Assembly: GCA_001931875.2 (NCBI GenBank)
Contig: MSJH02000650.1
Span: 62,001 to 126,000, forward strand
Source of the DNA: Byssochlamys sp. IMV 00236
Taxonomy: Eukaryota > Ascomycota > Eurotiomycetes > Eurotiales > Thermoascaceae
DNA: 64,000 nt
Direction: 5' to 3'
The position numbers and the translations under genes were made by a program. The notes below the pieces were generated by a model. It saw only the letters and a program-made list of their open reading frames with translations, had not been told where the DNA came from and ran no database searches. How positions within the stretch are numbered: position 1 is the stretch's first letter; the number at the start of each line of letters is the position of its first letter. Positions 33,916 through 44,861 of this stretch are shown piece by piece.

Positions 33916-35188
33916 TCACTCCGGTTTTCGTCCGACCATCAGGTACATAGGGGTGAACAGCTTCTTTTCACCACCAGCGACCAGGCAGTCACCCGCCAAG
34001 GCCAGACTGTCAGCCGTCTTCTGAGACCCCTTGGGGAAGAGCCCAATCTTTTCCATAGCACCAACGAAGCGATGGGCAATACCACGTCCCCACCAGGTCA
34101 TACGGGCGATGGTAAGGACATCCCACGGCGAGGTCAAATGCTTCCACGAGCCAGCAAGGGGGTAGTACCACGGGATTTCATCAGGGCGTTCTGCGAGGTC
34201 CTCAGCGTGGATAAGCTCGAATCCTGCAGCCTTGAAGGCGGCGAGACCTTCGGAGACTGTGACCATATTCGAGATACCGTCACCCTGCTCGATTCCTAGT
34301 CGAATCTTGCGGTGTTCGGGGTTGTTGTTATCGTACTCGTCAGTCATAAGCCATTCGTAGACACCAAACACACCACCAGGCTTCAGGACACGGAAGATCT
34401 GGCTGTAAACGCCCTCCAGGCTGGGCGCATGCACGGTGGCCTCGATCGCATAGACAGCATCGAAGGTGTTGTCGGGGAAGGACATTTGCATGAAGTCGCC
34501 CTTCTTGAAGCTCAACTTGTCGGAGAGGCCTTCGCGGGCAGCGTAGTTCGTAGCTCGCTGAATCTGGTAGTCGTTGTTGTTCAGACCGACAACATTGACA
34601 CCGGAGAACTTGACCATCTCACGAGCAGGACCGCCAACACCACAGCCAACATCCAGCACCTTCATGTTTTCCTTCAGACCCATCTGAAGGGCCAGGTAGT
34701 GCTCGTGACGAGCGATAGCCTGGAGGAATGGCTCGCCACGGTTGAATCGACAGAAATGGAACGAGCTTCCCCATCCATACTCGTAGAAATCCGTAGCAAG
34801 ATTGTAATAGCTATGATCATATTAGTGTCCAAGGTCTCCATCTCAAAAGGCCATACGGCTAGCAACAGGATATACGTACTGTCTCGTCAACGTGGCGTAT
34901 TCAGCTCGTCGCGCCTATTCCCGCAGTAAAGCATCAGCATTGTTATGGATAACCACGAAGGTTCACCCTTCTCTTTCGACTTACCTCTCTGATCTCTTCA
35001 GTCTCTTCCTCCGCAGACTTGTTGTCCCAGTGCTTGAAGTACTCATCAACAGCGGCCTTCTGCGCTTTGGAATCCTTGCTGCGCATGGCTGCGAGGCCTC
35101 CACGGATCTCCGCAGACTTGCCATGCATCGCGCGGTTGAACTCAGCATCGCGCTGGTGGTTCTCCTCTTCCAACTTTGCTGGGGCCAT
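33916..35188 (-). CDS. erg6: Sterol 24-C-methyltransferase
   Basis: Three exons on the minus strand: 35188-34985, 34914-34880 and 34810-33916 (377 aa, the usual Aspergillus length). Splicing gives the family block [20 protein letters not shown], which neither frame provides unspliced; exon 2 is only 35 nt. It transfers a methyl group from S-adenosylmethionine to C-24 of zymosterol or lanosterol in the ergosterol pathway, on ER or lipid-droplet membranes. Visible: the sterol-binding region YEYGWGSSFHFCRF (about 89-102), SAM motif I VLDVGCGVGGPAREM (131-145), the acidic loop GLNNNDYQIQRA, a YAIEATVHAP block, VLKPGGVFGVYEWLMTD, and the C-terminal FTPMYLMVGRKP. Aspergilli often have more than one Erg6; I cannot say which paralogue this is. 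Confidence 0.96.
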
Positions 35189-36225
35189 TGTGAAGGAGAT
35201 TGCGAGAGATTAAGGGGCTCGCGGTGTGAAAAGAAATAAATTATAACAGACTAGTGTCTCTTGAACGAAAGGCAATCAAGCAACTACCAGACCTCTCTGC
35301 AAGGAGTAACTGGGTCAATTGAAGTGCGCTGAATGAAAAGAAAAGGCCACGAACCGTTGGAAATAACAGAGTAGGCGGCAGGCTTAATATGAGCGAGCGC
35401 TGGGGGAGACCGCAGACTGAGAAAGGAGAGCCTCGAGCGGTCTTAGCGCAGCCAATCAAGCCAGAGCGACGCGCCCGCTGCAGGAACAAAGAGATTCCGG
35501 TCCGGGAAGCTGCATGGAGTTGTGGGGGCGCAAGCTGAGCCAGGAGTCCTCGGAGTCCGGCCGGGGAAGACTGTATCTATCTATTGTTGTTATAGCCAAG
35601 TACTCTGACTATCTCCTGTCTCCCATCCTATCACCGCAATGGTGAGCGATAAGCCAACATTGTTGTGTGCCAGGTAGATCCGCGGCTCACTAGTCTTACC
35701 GTTGATAATAGGCCGAAGCCCAATGGTACTGCTGTGAGACAAACGCATATTGACTTGGACGGACCCGGGGTACTCGGTCTCCGTGTCTCGGTACTGTCAG
35801 ATCACGACCTCGCAACCGTGGAGTTTTGGTTGACGGCTATCATTTTGCTATAATTTCAGCAGCAACGTTATGGGTATGTACGGATAAGCGGGAATATAGA
35901 CCATACGGATCGTTGTGAAGCAGATAGCCACCTGTATGCAAATGACAAACTAGGAATAATTGATACTCGTCCGATTTCCTACTCGAATTTACTTGTACCG
36001 TGAGTATGGCCGAATGGGTGATCTCGTCTGAACTAGCCACATGTATTATGTCAGCAACACCGCCACAGAAAGACGATATCGATAATCGACCTGCGCTACT
36101 TCATGAGCGTCAGAATCAGTGGCAACGACTATCCGACGACGCTGGACCTCGACAGATCAGTCCACTCCACGAAGTGGAGAAACATCTTCGATATAATCGC
36201 ATCATAACTCCGATAATCAAATAAT
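35189..36225. other. Shared upstream region of ERG6 and SLT11, 1.0 kb
   Basis: Lies between divergent genes. The open stretch at 36000-36224 runs into the SLT11 start but has no recognised homology and is not part of SLT11. Confidence 0.5.
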
Positions 36226-37435
36226 ATGCCGCCACAGATTAAGCAAGATCTCAATCGGTCAGGTTGGGAAAGTACTGACTTCCCTTCCGTCTGCGAGAGC
36301 TGTCTTCCAGACAATCCTTATGTGCAGATGCTCAAGGAAGACTATGGTGCGGAATGCAAGATTGTAAGTTGCTTTATCCCTCACGTTTGTGCCCTACGGA
36401 GCTGGAGCTAACGTATTGTAGTGCACGCGGCCGTTTACAATCTTTCGCTGGAAAGCCGATCGCACTGCGCGCACGAAACGTACCAACATCTGCTTGACAT
36501 GTGCCCGCTTAAAAAACTGCTGCCAATGCTGCATGCTGGATTTGTCCTTCGGGCTGCCCATTGTTGTGCGCGATGCAGCGCTGAAAATGGTTGCACCGGG
36601 ACCACAGAGCAGTATTAACCGCGAATACTACGCGCAGGAGCACGAAAAGGAGATCGAGGAGGGCCGCGGAGCTGTTGAGGCATATGAAAAGACAGATGAG
36701 AAAGCTCGAGAGCTGCTCAAGCGACTGGCGAACAGCGAGCCCTACTATAAGAAGCAACGGCGACTGGAGGGGACTGATGAAGGTGAACCGTCCGAGTCGG
36801 GTCAGAAGCGAATTGGATATGGAAATGCCCCTGCGTATGGAAACGGCCCTGGGCCTATAAGGACAAGCGAAAGCAGAAGAGGCGGTAGTCTTCCCGGTCG
36901 GGGTGGACGGGCTGCTCGCGGCGGACGACCATTCCCCGGTACAGCTCAGCTGCCTCCTGGCCCCGAGGACTACATGCCACCTGCGGATCCCAAGATTACT
37001 TCTCTCTTTGTGACGGGAGTTGAAGATGATCTCCCTGAGCACCTTATTCGAGAGTTCTTCACTCAGTTTGGCCAGATTAGGTCTTTGATCTGCTCGCACC
37101 GTTCACACTGCGCATTTGTGAACTATGCGGACCGCGCCAGCGCAGAAGCTGCTGCTCAGCACTGTAAAGGAAAAGCTGTCATTCAAGGTTGTCCTCTGCG
37201 AGTGCGCTGGGGCAAGCCTCGACCACTTGACAATATGGACCGAGAAGAGCGGATGAAGTATGCCAGAGAAGGGCGCCAGACGGCTGCAGCTACGAAGATT
37301 GCCGGTGCTGCTGCTGCCAAAGCCATCGCTTCCGCTACTCAAGCAGCTGTGCAAGAGCCCGAACAGCCTTCCTACGCAGTTGCTCCGCCTCCGGGAAGCA
37401 GTGAGGTGCAATACGCCAGTATGGCCGGTGAATAA
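36226..37435 (+). CDS. slt11: Pre-mRNA-splicing factor Slt11/Ecm2 (RBM22 family)
   Basis: Two exons: 36226-36363 and 36422-37435 (383 aa; 58-nt intron). The N-terminus has the Slt11 Cys-rich modules: CESCLPDNPYVQM, CKICTRPFTIFRW, and TNICLTCARLKNCCQCCMLD (about 23-90). A charged helical region follows (about 115-170), then a Gly/Arg-rich linker. One RRM occupies about 225-300 (TSLFVTGVEDDLPEHLIREF, SHCAFVNYADRASAEAA, LRVRWGKP), and an Ala-rich tail ends it. Family members (yeast Ecm2/Slt11, human RBM22) contact the U6 snRNA and active site of the catalytic spliceosome as part of the NineTeen complex assembly. Divergent from ERG6. Confidence 0.95.
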
Positions 37436-37865
37436 ACATTATTATGACCATATTTCCTTGTTTTTCTTTTCTCTCAAGAGACATGTTTGACCGATGCTGG
37501 GGACAAAATGTACTTGATGGCTTTGGCGTTCCTTTTTTGTTACTTTAATGACACACTCTGAACCAATATCCTTGACATGGGGAAGTCGAGAAGAAAAGAT
37601 TGGGGTATATTTATTATGATACAGCCGCAAATACCGATCTAATAGTCACATTCAAACGATCTTGATCCCCTTGAAACGCGTAGGCTCTGTAGCCATATAA
37701 CACATGTGATTCGATCACAAAGAAGCCCTGCCTGGTACATCCTCAGCGCGCTGGTCGCAATGTCCTTGATGCCTTCTGATTTGATTCATCCCGTCTTTCC
37801 GAGAATAACTCGTCACTTCTCTATATCGTACAGCATATAAACAAACACCTCCTCTTGAACCATTA
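37436..37865. other. Intergenic between convergent genes, 0.43 kb
   Basis: 3' flanks of SLT11 (plus) and MZM1 (minus). Nothing else is seen. Confidence 0.5.
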
Positions 37866-38357
37866 CTACGACGAGCAGCACTTCTCAACCTTCACATTCT
37901 TTCCGCTAGGAGACTTGACGGAATCATTGTCGCCGCGCTCAATGTCATCGTGGATGCGGAGTTCTGGACAAGCGCAACTAGTCAGTTACCGTCTTTCTCT
38001 AGCTGAACGGGATAAGTATAGAAAAACAAGAGGGAACCTACGCCACTGAGCATCTTCCTTTTCGGCGTCCCTCACTCCCTGGACGATGTTATGTCTGAGA
38101 ATGTTCGCAGTTTCTATTGCGTGTTGGATGTGCATGGGTGTGTCAACACCTGTGCGGCGATGTTCATCGAAACGTCGTCGAGCCTCTGCGCGGGCAGCGT
38201 AGAGCATGTGATAGTCATCTGAGTCGTGGTAGAACAAGTCAGTATTTCTATAGATCAACGAGGGGTCGCAAGTCAGAATGAATGGAGACGAACCTTGGAA
38301 TGCAATGCGGGTGGCACGGAGGAGTTGCCGGTAGGCGCTGAGAGGGGATACAGTCAT
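37866..38357 (-). CDS. mzm1: Mitochondrial zinc maintenance protein 1 (LYR family)
   Basis: Three exons on the minus strand: 38357-38294, 38218-38042 and 37963-37866 (112 aa). Introns are 75 and 78 nt; splicing gives the C-terminus [20 protein letters not shown], which no single frame shows. The N-terminal [20 protein letters not shown] matches Complex1_LYR proteins (the LYR-like tripeptide is AYR here), followed by [10 protein letters not shown] and [19 protein letters not shown]. Yeast Mzm1 is a matrix chaperone for the Rieske protein Rip1 of complex III and affects mitochondrial zinc. Divergent from zuotin with 523 bp between starts. Confidence 0.9.
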
Positions 38358-38880
38358 GATTGCTAACAGGAACTGAACCGGAGTTGGATAGCTCCCTTTC
38401 TTGATATGTTAATGGAAAGATCAGCGACAGGGGCCCCTTTTGATGGTGGCGTTCGAGCGCGGAGTACAATGTAGACAGTTCAGTTATGTCGAAGGTTGCT
38501 TATGAAGTCTTCGCGTTGAGCTGTAGGATAGTCGCCGGAATGCGGTCTAAACAAGTGAGAGGTGGTAGCGGCCCTTTTAAGGCGTATATTATGAAGGAGA
38601 GAAAGACAATGCTTCTTCTTTTGGCCTCTTGATGTTCTGTCAAGACTGGCAGTTTTATCGATCGAAAGCTCCAGACTCCGATTACATCCCGAAACTTGCC
38701 GGCATTGATTGGACGGAGACGCGGGCGGAATACATCGGCAGAAAAATAAATTTTGCGCCGCGGGCGGTCGAGGCAGCGGACCGCACAGGATGCTCCGCCC
38801 TCTCTTTTGCCTCAATATCAATCGTTTCCTCTGAATATATCGACTGAGAACCGGATCATTTCTGGTCTCTGCAATTCAAA
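38358..38880. other. Shared upstream region of MZM1 and ZUO1, 0.52 kb
   Basis: Bidirectional promoter interval. The ORFs inside lack recognisable homology. Confidence 0.5.
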
Positions 38881-40386
38881 ATGGCCACTATTCAGACGGT
38901 CAATCTCCCTCTCCCCGCTCTGCCCGCGGGCTGGAGCGCCGACAAGGACTTCAAGGCCGTCGGCACCCTCTCCAGCGCTGTCCAGCGTAACGTTGAACCC
39001 GTGGGACCGCACTTCCTCGCTCATGCTAGACGGGTACGTTCCTCTCTATAGTCTCATACTGTTGGCTATATACATATGCAGAAAACACCCCTGAAAATTG
39101 TCGCAAAATCGTTGTATAGGAACATCTGCTAACAACCCTCCAGAAGCGCCACAACCGTACCTTCTCCGAAGATGAGCGCATCACTGCTCAGGAGAACGTT
39201 AAGAAGGTCGAGGACGCTGAGGATGATGAGATTTCGGAGCCCGAAGATCCCCTCATGCTCTCCAGAGATGCCAAGGACTGGAAGGTACGTTGAAACTGCG
39301 AGTGTATGCACGGCTACAATATCTGACGACTTCTAGGGTCAAGATCACTACGCTGTTCTCGGTCTCAGCAAGTACCGCTGGCGTGCGACTCCCGAGCAGA
39401 TCAAGCGTGCCCACCGCAAGAAGGTCCTCCGTCACCACCCCGACAAGAAGGCCGCCGCCGGTGCCACCGATGAGAACGACAGTTTCTTCAAGTGCATCCA
39501 GAAGGCAACTGAGATTTTGCTCGACCCCATCAAGCGCAGGCAGTTCGACTCCGTCGATGAGGCTGCTGATGTTGACCCTCCCACCAAGAAGGAGGTGGCA
39601 AAGGGCAACTTCTACAAGCTGTGGGGACCCGTTTTCGAATCTGAGGCTCGTTTCTCTAAGAAGCAGCCCGTCCCTCTGCTAGGAGATGAGAATAGCACCA
39701 AAGAAGAAGTCGAAGAGTTCTACAACTTCTGGTACAACTTCGACAGCTGGCGCTCCTTCGAGTACCAGGACGAGGATGTCCCCGATGACAACGAGAGCCG
39801 TGACCAGAAGCGTCACATTGAAAAGAAGAACGCCAATGCTCGCCGCAAGAAGAAGACTGAGGACTCTGCTCGCCTGCGTCATCTCGTCGACGACTGCCTG
39901 GCCATGGATGAGCGTATCAAGAAGTTCCGCCAGCAGGAGCGTGCCGGAAAGGACAAGCGTCGTCTCGAGAAGGAGGCTGAAGCTAAGCGTCTCGCCGAGG
40001 AGAAGGAGCGCGCCCGTCTTGAGGAGGAACGCAAGAAGAAGGAGGCCGAGGAGGCTGCCAAGGTTGAGCGTGAGGCCAACAAGAAGGCCAAGGAGGCTGC
40101 TAAGAACGCTGCCAAGAAGAACAAGCGTGTGCTCAAGGGTAGTGTCAAGGATGTCAACTACTTCGCCGAGTCCGGTGAGCCATCTGCTGCTCAGATCGAT
40201 GGTGTCCTGACCGATGTCGAGCTCATCCAGAGCAAGATTGACAACGAACAGCTTGCTGCTTTGGCTGCCCGCTTGACCAGCGCTGGCAAGGATGCTGCCG
40301 CCGTCAAGGCTGCCTATGCCGATGAGGCTAAGAGACTAGTTGCCGAAGGCAAGTTGAAGGATGGGGAGGTCAAGATCCTTGTTTAG
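38881..40386 (+). CDS. zuo1: Zuotin, ribosome-associated J-domain chaperone
   Basis: Three exons: 38881-39033, 39144-39284 and 39337-40386 (447 aa). The order is a Zuotin N-terminal region with RHNRTFSEDE, a J domain (about 99-170, DHYAVLGLSKYRWRATPEQI, with the HPD tripeptide at 132-134), the Zuotin homology domain (KGNFYKLWGPVFESEARFSK, FYNFWYNFDSWRSFEY), a UBR-like charged segment, and a long Lys/Glu/Ala coiled helix (about 285-355, KRLAEEKERARLEEERKKKE) that in the family binds ribosomal RNA. The C-terminal helical bundle (about 360-447) follows. With Ssz1 it forms the ribosome-associated complex that stimulates Hsp70 Ssb on nascent chains. All functional parts are present. Confidence 0.96.
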
Positions 40387-41088
40387 ACCTGCCTCTCTAT
40401 GGCGCCTCGTTATGATTTAAAAGCATGACTAGATAGATATGTTTTTGCCTGATATGTGTTTTATGAGACATTTGGTTAAGAAAGAATACTGAGCCAATCC
40501 ATTCTGCATACGTAGTGAAGTCTAAACTATTATCTTCATTCTCTCTTCTAGCAGTGCTTATTTCGTTGCTCAATCGCCTCATAGGTGTTAATTTGTAAAG
40601 AAATGACCACTAGAGTCTTTTGACGTGGCCTTGAAGCCCACCCCAATACTACCTACTACAAACACTGAGATCATACCTTAAAGAAACCAGATATAGATCC
40701 CACTAAATAGCCATGAGTACCTTCCGGCACCGCACAACATGGAGATAACGAGCCAAGAAGACAGTATCAAATTATATATAACTATCATACAAAACCACAG
40801 AAAGATAAGAAAAGCAAAAACACCAATGGTTATCGAGAAAGAAACGGATCAAATATATGACAGATAGTAGTTCCGGTGTAAAACAAATAAGAACGATTAA
40901 TAGTCATATGGGTCGGAGGCAAACCTGGTTCAACTGAGCAAGGAGAAGAAGAAGGAGGGTAAGTGAAAAGGGAATATTCAACAAACACAGTCGTTGTGGG
41001 AGGAGTATTGTTACATCGTAGATTTGATAGATCCGGGTAATGTTCATGCTCCTGAATGTTCTGGTTGATTTCTTCTTGGAAGAGCTTT
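40387..41088. other. Intergenic between convergent genes, 0.7 kb
   Basis: AT-rich 3' flanks of ZUO1 (plus) and the DLH-like fusion gene (minus). No gene is supported. Confidence 0.5.
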
Positions 41089-42596
41089 TTACGCTTCGTT
41101 GCCGTCTTCCTCGTGCGTGGCTTCGATGCCATCATCTCCGTTTGCAGTTTTGGAAGTTCCGTTTTCACTGTTTGTGCCGTTCTCGACGGCTTTGCCTTTG
41201 CCTTTATCCTTAGTGGGCTTCTTGTCCAGCTTGGGCTTTTCGCTGTCCTTCTCCGGCTCGCCAGTGATAAGTTTGTTGTGGTAGTCTTTGCCAGAGCTGG
41301 GGTTGTCGAGGAGGATACGTCTAGCGGCTTCGTTGCCCACGACGGGGAGTCGCTTGACGCCCTGGACTCCTTCAGGCAGGAGCTTGGGGTCTAATAGACC
41401 AATCTGGACGAGCACACTGGCCTGATCCCAGTAAATGTGCTCAGAGTAGAGTTTACCAGCCTTAAAGCCAACGATGCTGACCATAATGATCTCGACTCGC
41501 TTGTTGGTTGGTGGCACTCCAGGGAGCATCCAGGGCATCTCTTGAGTGTGTTCAAACGTGGTATAGAGCTCATCAACAATCCTGTCAGCTCCGATCGTGC
41601 GAGAAATTAGCCTCAGTCGCGTAGACGGTGGCTTGTTTTGCAGAAAGTGGTTCTCGTAGAAGTGTCGCAGGTGCTGGGCACCATTGCCACCCGTCAAAGT
41701 GGGAGCGAACGTGACGGAGGGTTTCTTGTGAGTCACGAACGTGTCCATAGCTTCGTTCGCTTTAGATGAGAAGTAGACATCTGGAAACTCTATTAGCAAT
41801 GGGGTACACAGATTGCAGCCGATGTATTAGTGACTTACACTCCTGGTTGTCATCCCATATTTTCTCCAAATCAGGGTACTTTCTGAAAGCCTTCCGAAGA
41901 ACATCAAGTGTTCGAGTGAATGCGACCTCCGCAGAGACTCGATCGTATTCCTCCAGGTCGTGCTCCGCGAATCCTGGCTGGGAATATTCGTATGTGTACG
42001 TTGGGTACGCGATGTTGAGACGCTCGCCTGTGCCAACGCCAGGGTAGATGCGCCTCGTGCTCCTCCGACGCTTACCCTGGAGCCCAAGAGCCTGAGGAGT
42101 CGTTGTCACATCTACGCTGTCGCCAGCTAGATGGACAAGGACCCGCAGTCCGTGTGGGAAACGCGTACGAGTATCGGGGATATTCGTCGGGTAATAAGCA
42201 ATTAAGGCTGCCAGTTTGCTGCAGGAGGTAGGCTTTCGATAGTGATCCAGACAAGCAGATGCAGCATCACCGTATGCTATACATTTTAAGGTCAATAAAC
42301 TTTTATCCATAGTAATTGATAATGAAGATTGAAGCAAGCATACCAATAACAGCGTATTGCTCTCCAACACCTAGACCTTCCTTTACCCCGTTCAGCCTGC
42401 TTATGTACTCCTTCCCTCCATTCCCATAAGCCACATAGACAACATCAAACCCTTCATGCTGCCAATCGCGCAACGTCTGCGTATCGAAATCTTCCGTTTC
42501 CGCAGTGATGCAAATCCGCGCTGGGCCTGCGTTGTCTAAGTTGAAGCTGTTCGAGATGAACCCGGTACCTGGGGCATTGATGCTAATGCTAGCCAT
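41089..42596 (-). CDS. Dienelactone-hydrolase-like / SnoaL-like (NTF2-fold) fusion
   Basis: Three exons on the minus strand: 42596-42344, 42276-41839 and 41780-41089 (460 aa). Residues about 1-230 follow the alpha/beta-hydrolase dienelactone-hydrolase plan: a nucleophile-elbow region (YAVIAYGDAASACLDH), AALIAYYPT, GLRVLVHLAG, YPTYTYEYSQPGFAEH and VAFTRTLDVLRK. The elbow reads AYGDAAS instead of G-x-[CS]-x-G, so the nucleophile appears lost or displaced. Residues about 235-395 resemble an NTF2/SnoaL-like cone (AQHLRHFYENHFL, LISRTIGADRIVDELYTTFE, EIIMVSIVGFKAGKLYSEHI, YWDQASVLVQIGLL). A Lys/Glu/Asn/Gly-rich disordered tail ends it. The substrate is unknown and catalysis is doubtful. Confidence 0.8.
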
Positions 42597-43679
42597 TTTT
42601 CGTCGAATTCGAGCAATTTCTTCGTTGGGGGTGAACTATGAAGTCGAAGTAGATCTATACCGGATCGATGAAGTTTATTTTCCCAGCATTGACACGCGGG
42701 ACCGATACGGGAAATCTTGTTCACCAAACGGTGGCCGGAAATAGATATCAATATGGTTCATTCTCAGGAAAAGAGAAAAAGTAGGCAATAACTCCATGGC
42801 GTTAGTATTAAAAGTGTTGTCTGTAACAGCCTGTACGTCAGTTGTGCTGGGTATAGAGGGCGATGACGTCGGGGCTTTCATCATGTTGCGGAGATCGACC
42901 AGGCGATCGAGATATGACAGGCCACTAAACTTAGCAATCACCACGAGAAATTCCTCCGATGGCGCAACACAACAGGTTCTATCCAAACCGACTTCGTGAG
43001 AGAGACGGAATGCCGGTCTCTGGGAAGTCCATCGATCCTTGGTTGCACTCCTCTCTTGAATGGTCTGCCTTTCTGGGGCCTACCACGAGCCATGGAAACA
43101 AGATGGCTTAGTACTCAATTCTTGGACCTAACTCTCTGAAATGCTATGCAATATATGACTTTTGATGGCCGAGTTCTAGAGTCGATCATCAAGTGAGATG
43201 GAACGGCTATATCCGTTACATATTTTGGAACAAACGGGTATTCTTCCATGGTTAAGTTGGACTTAGTACTTGTTAGATGACTGGCGGTGCCTTTGTTGGG
43301 TTCCTTAGATGCAGAATTACTTATTGGACATGTTAAGATTTCGGAAAGCACCCAATAATTCTACTCGATCATGTTCTTCAGACCAAGTGACCAAGCAGAG
43401 AACGCTTGCTTTCACAGAGTTGGATTACATCTTATAATATTTTCATTTCAGCCTATATGTATATGCCTTGAACGAGACCGATGATACTGCAGGCCTTTCG
43501 CAGTTTCACGTGGCTGAGATAAGCTTGATCTTGCAACACGCGGCCGACGCCTGCCTACCTACCTATTCTATAGGTACTCGATAACACGGGATATAACTAC
43601 CACTCCGTGCAAGTATAGTGAACGATGTCCGAGGACCTTCATATCACTCACGAGACAAGGCAGATAGTATTTTGCGAGT
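42597..43679. other. Intergenic, 1.1 kb
   Basis: Upstream of both the fusion gene (minus) and the UCH gene (plus). A 103-codon minus-strand ORF at 42675-42986 has no recognised family and is not supported as a gene. Confidence 0.45.
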
Positions 43680-44483
43680 ATGGCTTCTGAGCATGCAACT
43701 GTCAACAAAGATGGGGTCAAGACGTTCATTCCTCTCGGTACGCAGCTCCTTTTCTAGTACGCTAATAAGCTCTACTAACGTATGATATGCCTACTAGAAA
43801 ACAACCCTGAAGTGATGTCCCATCTCGCATCACTCCTAGGTGTTTCGCCATCATTGACCTTTCACGACATCTACTCCCTTGATGATAATGACTTGCTCGC
43901 GCAGATACCGCGACCTGTCAATGCACTCCTGTTTGTCTGTCCAGGTACCGTATATACTCGTTCTCGAGAAGCGGAAAATTCCTCAATGCCTGCTTACACG
44001 GGGTGCGGCGAAGAGGAGGCCGTGATCTGGTTCCGGCAGACAATCGGACACGCTTGTGGTCTCATAGCACTGCTACACTCCATATGCAATGGACCTAACA
44101 GGAAGTACATCATGCCTGGGTCTCTTTTAGATGGCCTGCTTTGCCAGGCTATTACACTCCAGCCGGATGACCGGGCGGCTCTTTTGTATAATTCCCCGTC
44201 GCTAGCACTGGCTCACGCCGAAGCAGCTAGGAAAGGCGACACCGAGGCTCCAGCGAATCTGAACCAGGACTTCCACCATTTCATTGCATTTGTCAAAGGC
44301 TCTGATAGCCACCTGTGGGAATTGAATGGCGGTATGAAGGGCCCTGTTGATCGCGGAACCCTGGCAGAAAACGAGGACGTCTTAAGTGAAGGCGCATTAA
44401 GCATGGGCATGAGGACTATTCTCGATAAAGCAAACGGAGAATATGGGTTCTCCATTGTGGCCATCGCGGAGGAAATGGTATGA
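43680..44483 (+). CDS. yuh1: Ubiquitin C-terminal hydrolase (UCH, peptidase C12)
   Basis: Two exons: 43680-43737 and 43798-44483 (247 aa; 60-nt intron). UCH-family landmarks are present: NNPEVMSHL at the N-terminus, WFRQTIGHACGLIALLHS with oxyanion Gln100 and catalytic Cys106, the crossover loop region about 155-175, and DFHHFIAFV with catalytic His180. The segment that normally reads LYELDG reads HLWELNGG, with Asn196 at the place of the catalytic Asp. Family members release small adducts from the ubiquitin (and Rub1) C-terminus. The length suits UCH-L1/L3 and yeast Yuh1. The Asn could lower activity or be tolerated in this lineage. Confidence 0.92.
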
Positions 44484-44861
44484 TCGCGGAACTCGTGTCT
44501 CGTCCTGATATGTGCTATATGATTATTCCACAACTCCGCGACAGTGTGACTTGGCTGTACACAACCGGTAATTACCAGTACAAGATCAATCCCCTAAGCG
44601 CGCATGATTATTCTTGTAGTATCTAGGTACCTACCTAGGCAAATAGCAGTAGTTACTACTAACCACTAGCCTTGCTGGCGGTGACGTTTGTTTGCGGGAA
44701 GAACCAGGTGCGATTTCCATTCTCGGCTCACGGAAAGTTCCAGACTCACCTGACCGGCCTGGATATCTTGCAAGTTTCCCTTGCACTCGTCTCTTTCTTC
44801 CTGTCGAGAAATTAAGGACAGGTTTTGTTTGTATTGGAATCAATCCGATGTCCGTCGCCCG
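44484..44861. other. Intergenic, 0.38 kb
   Basis: UCH 3' flank and promoter of the MFS gene. The reading frame of the MFS gene stays open upstream of its ATG back to about 44781 but has no earlier ATG. Confidence 0.5.

Noticed and set aside
34312..34929. 205-codon plus-strand ORF
   Set aside because: Antisense shadow of ERG6 exons and introns.
36000..36224. ORF ending just before SLT11
   Set aside because: Different frame, no homology, and the SLT11 start at 36226 matches family N-termini.
39686..40210. 174-codon Arg/Ser-rich plus-strand ORF
   Set aside because: Out-of-frame reading of the Lys/Glu-rich zuotin helix; composition explained by frame shift.
42675..42986. 103-codon minus-strand ORF
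   Set aside because: No recognised family, no clear splice context and weak coding character.
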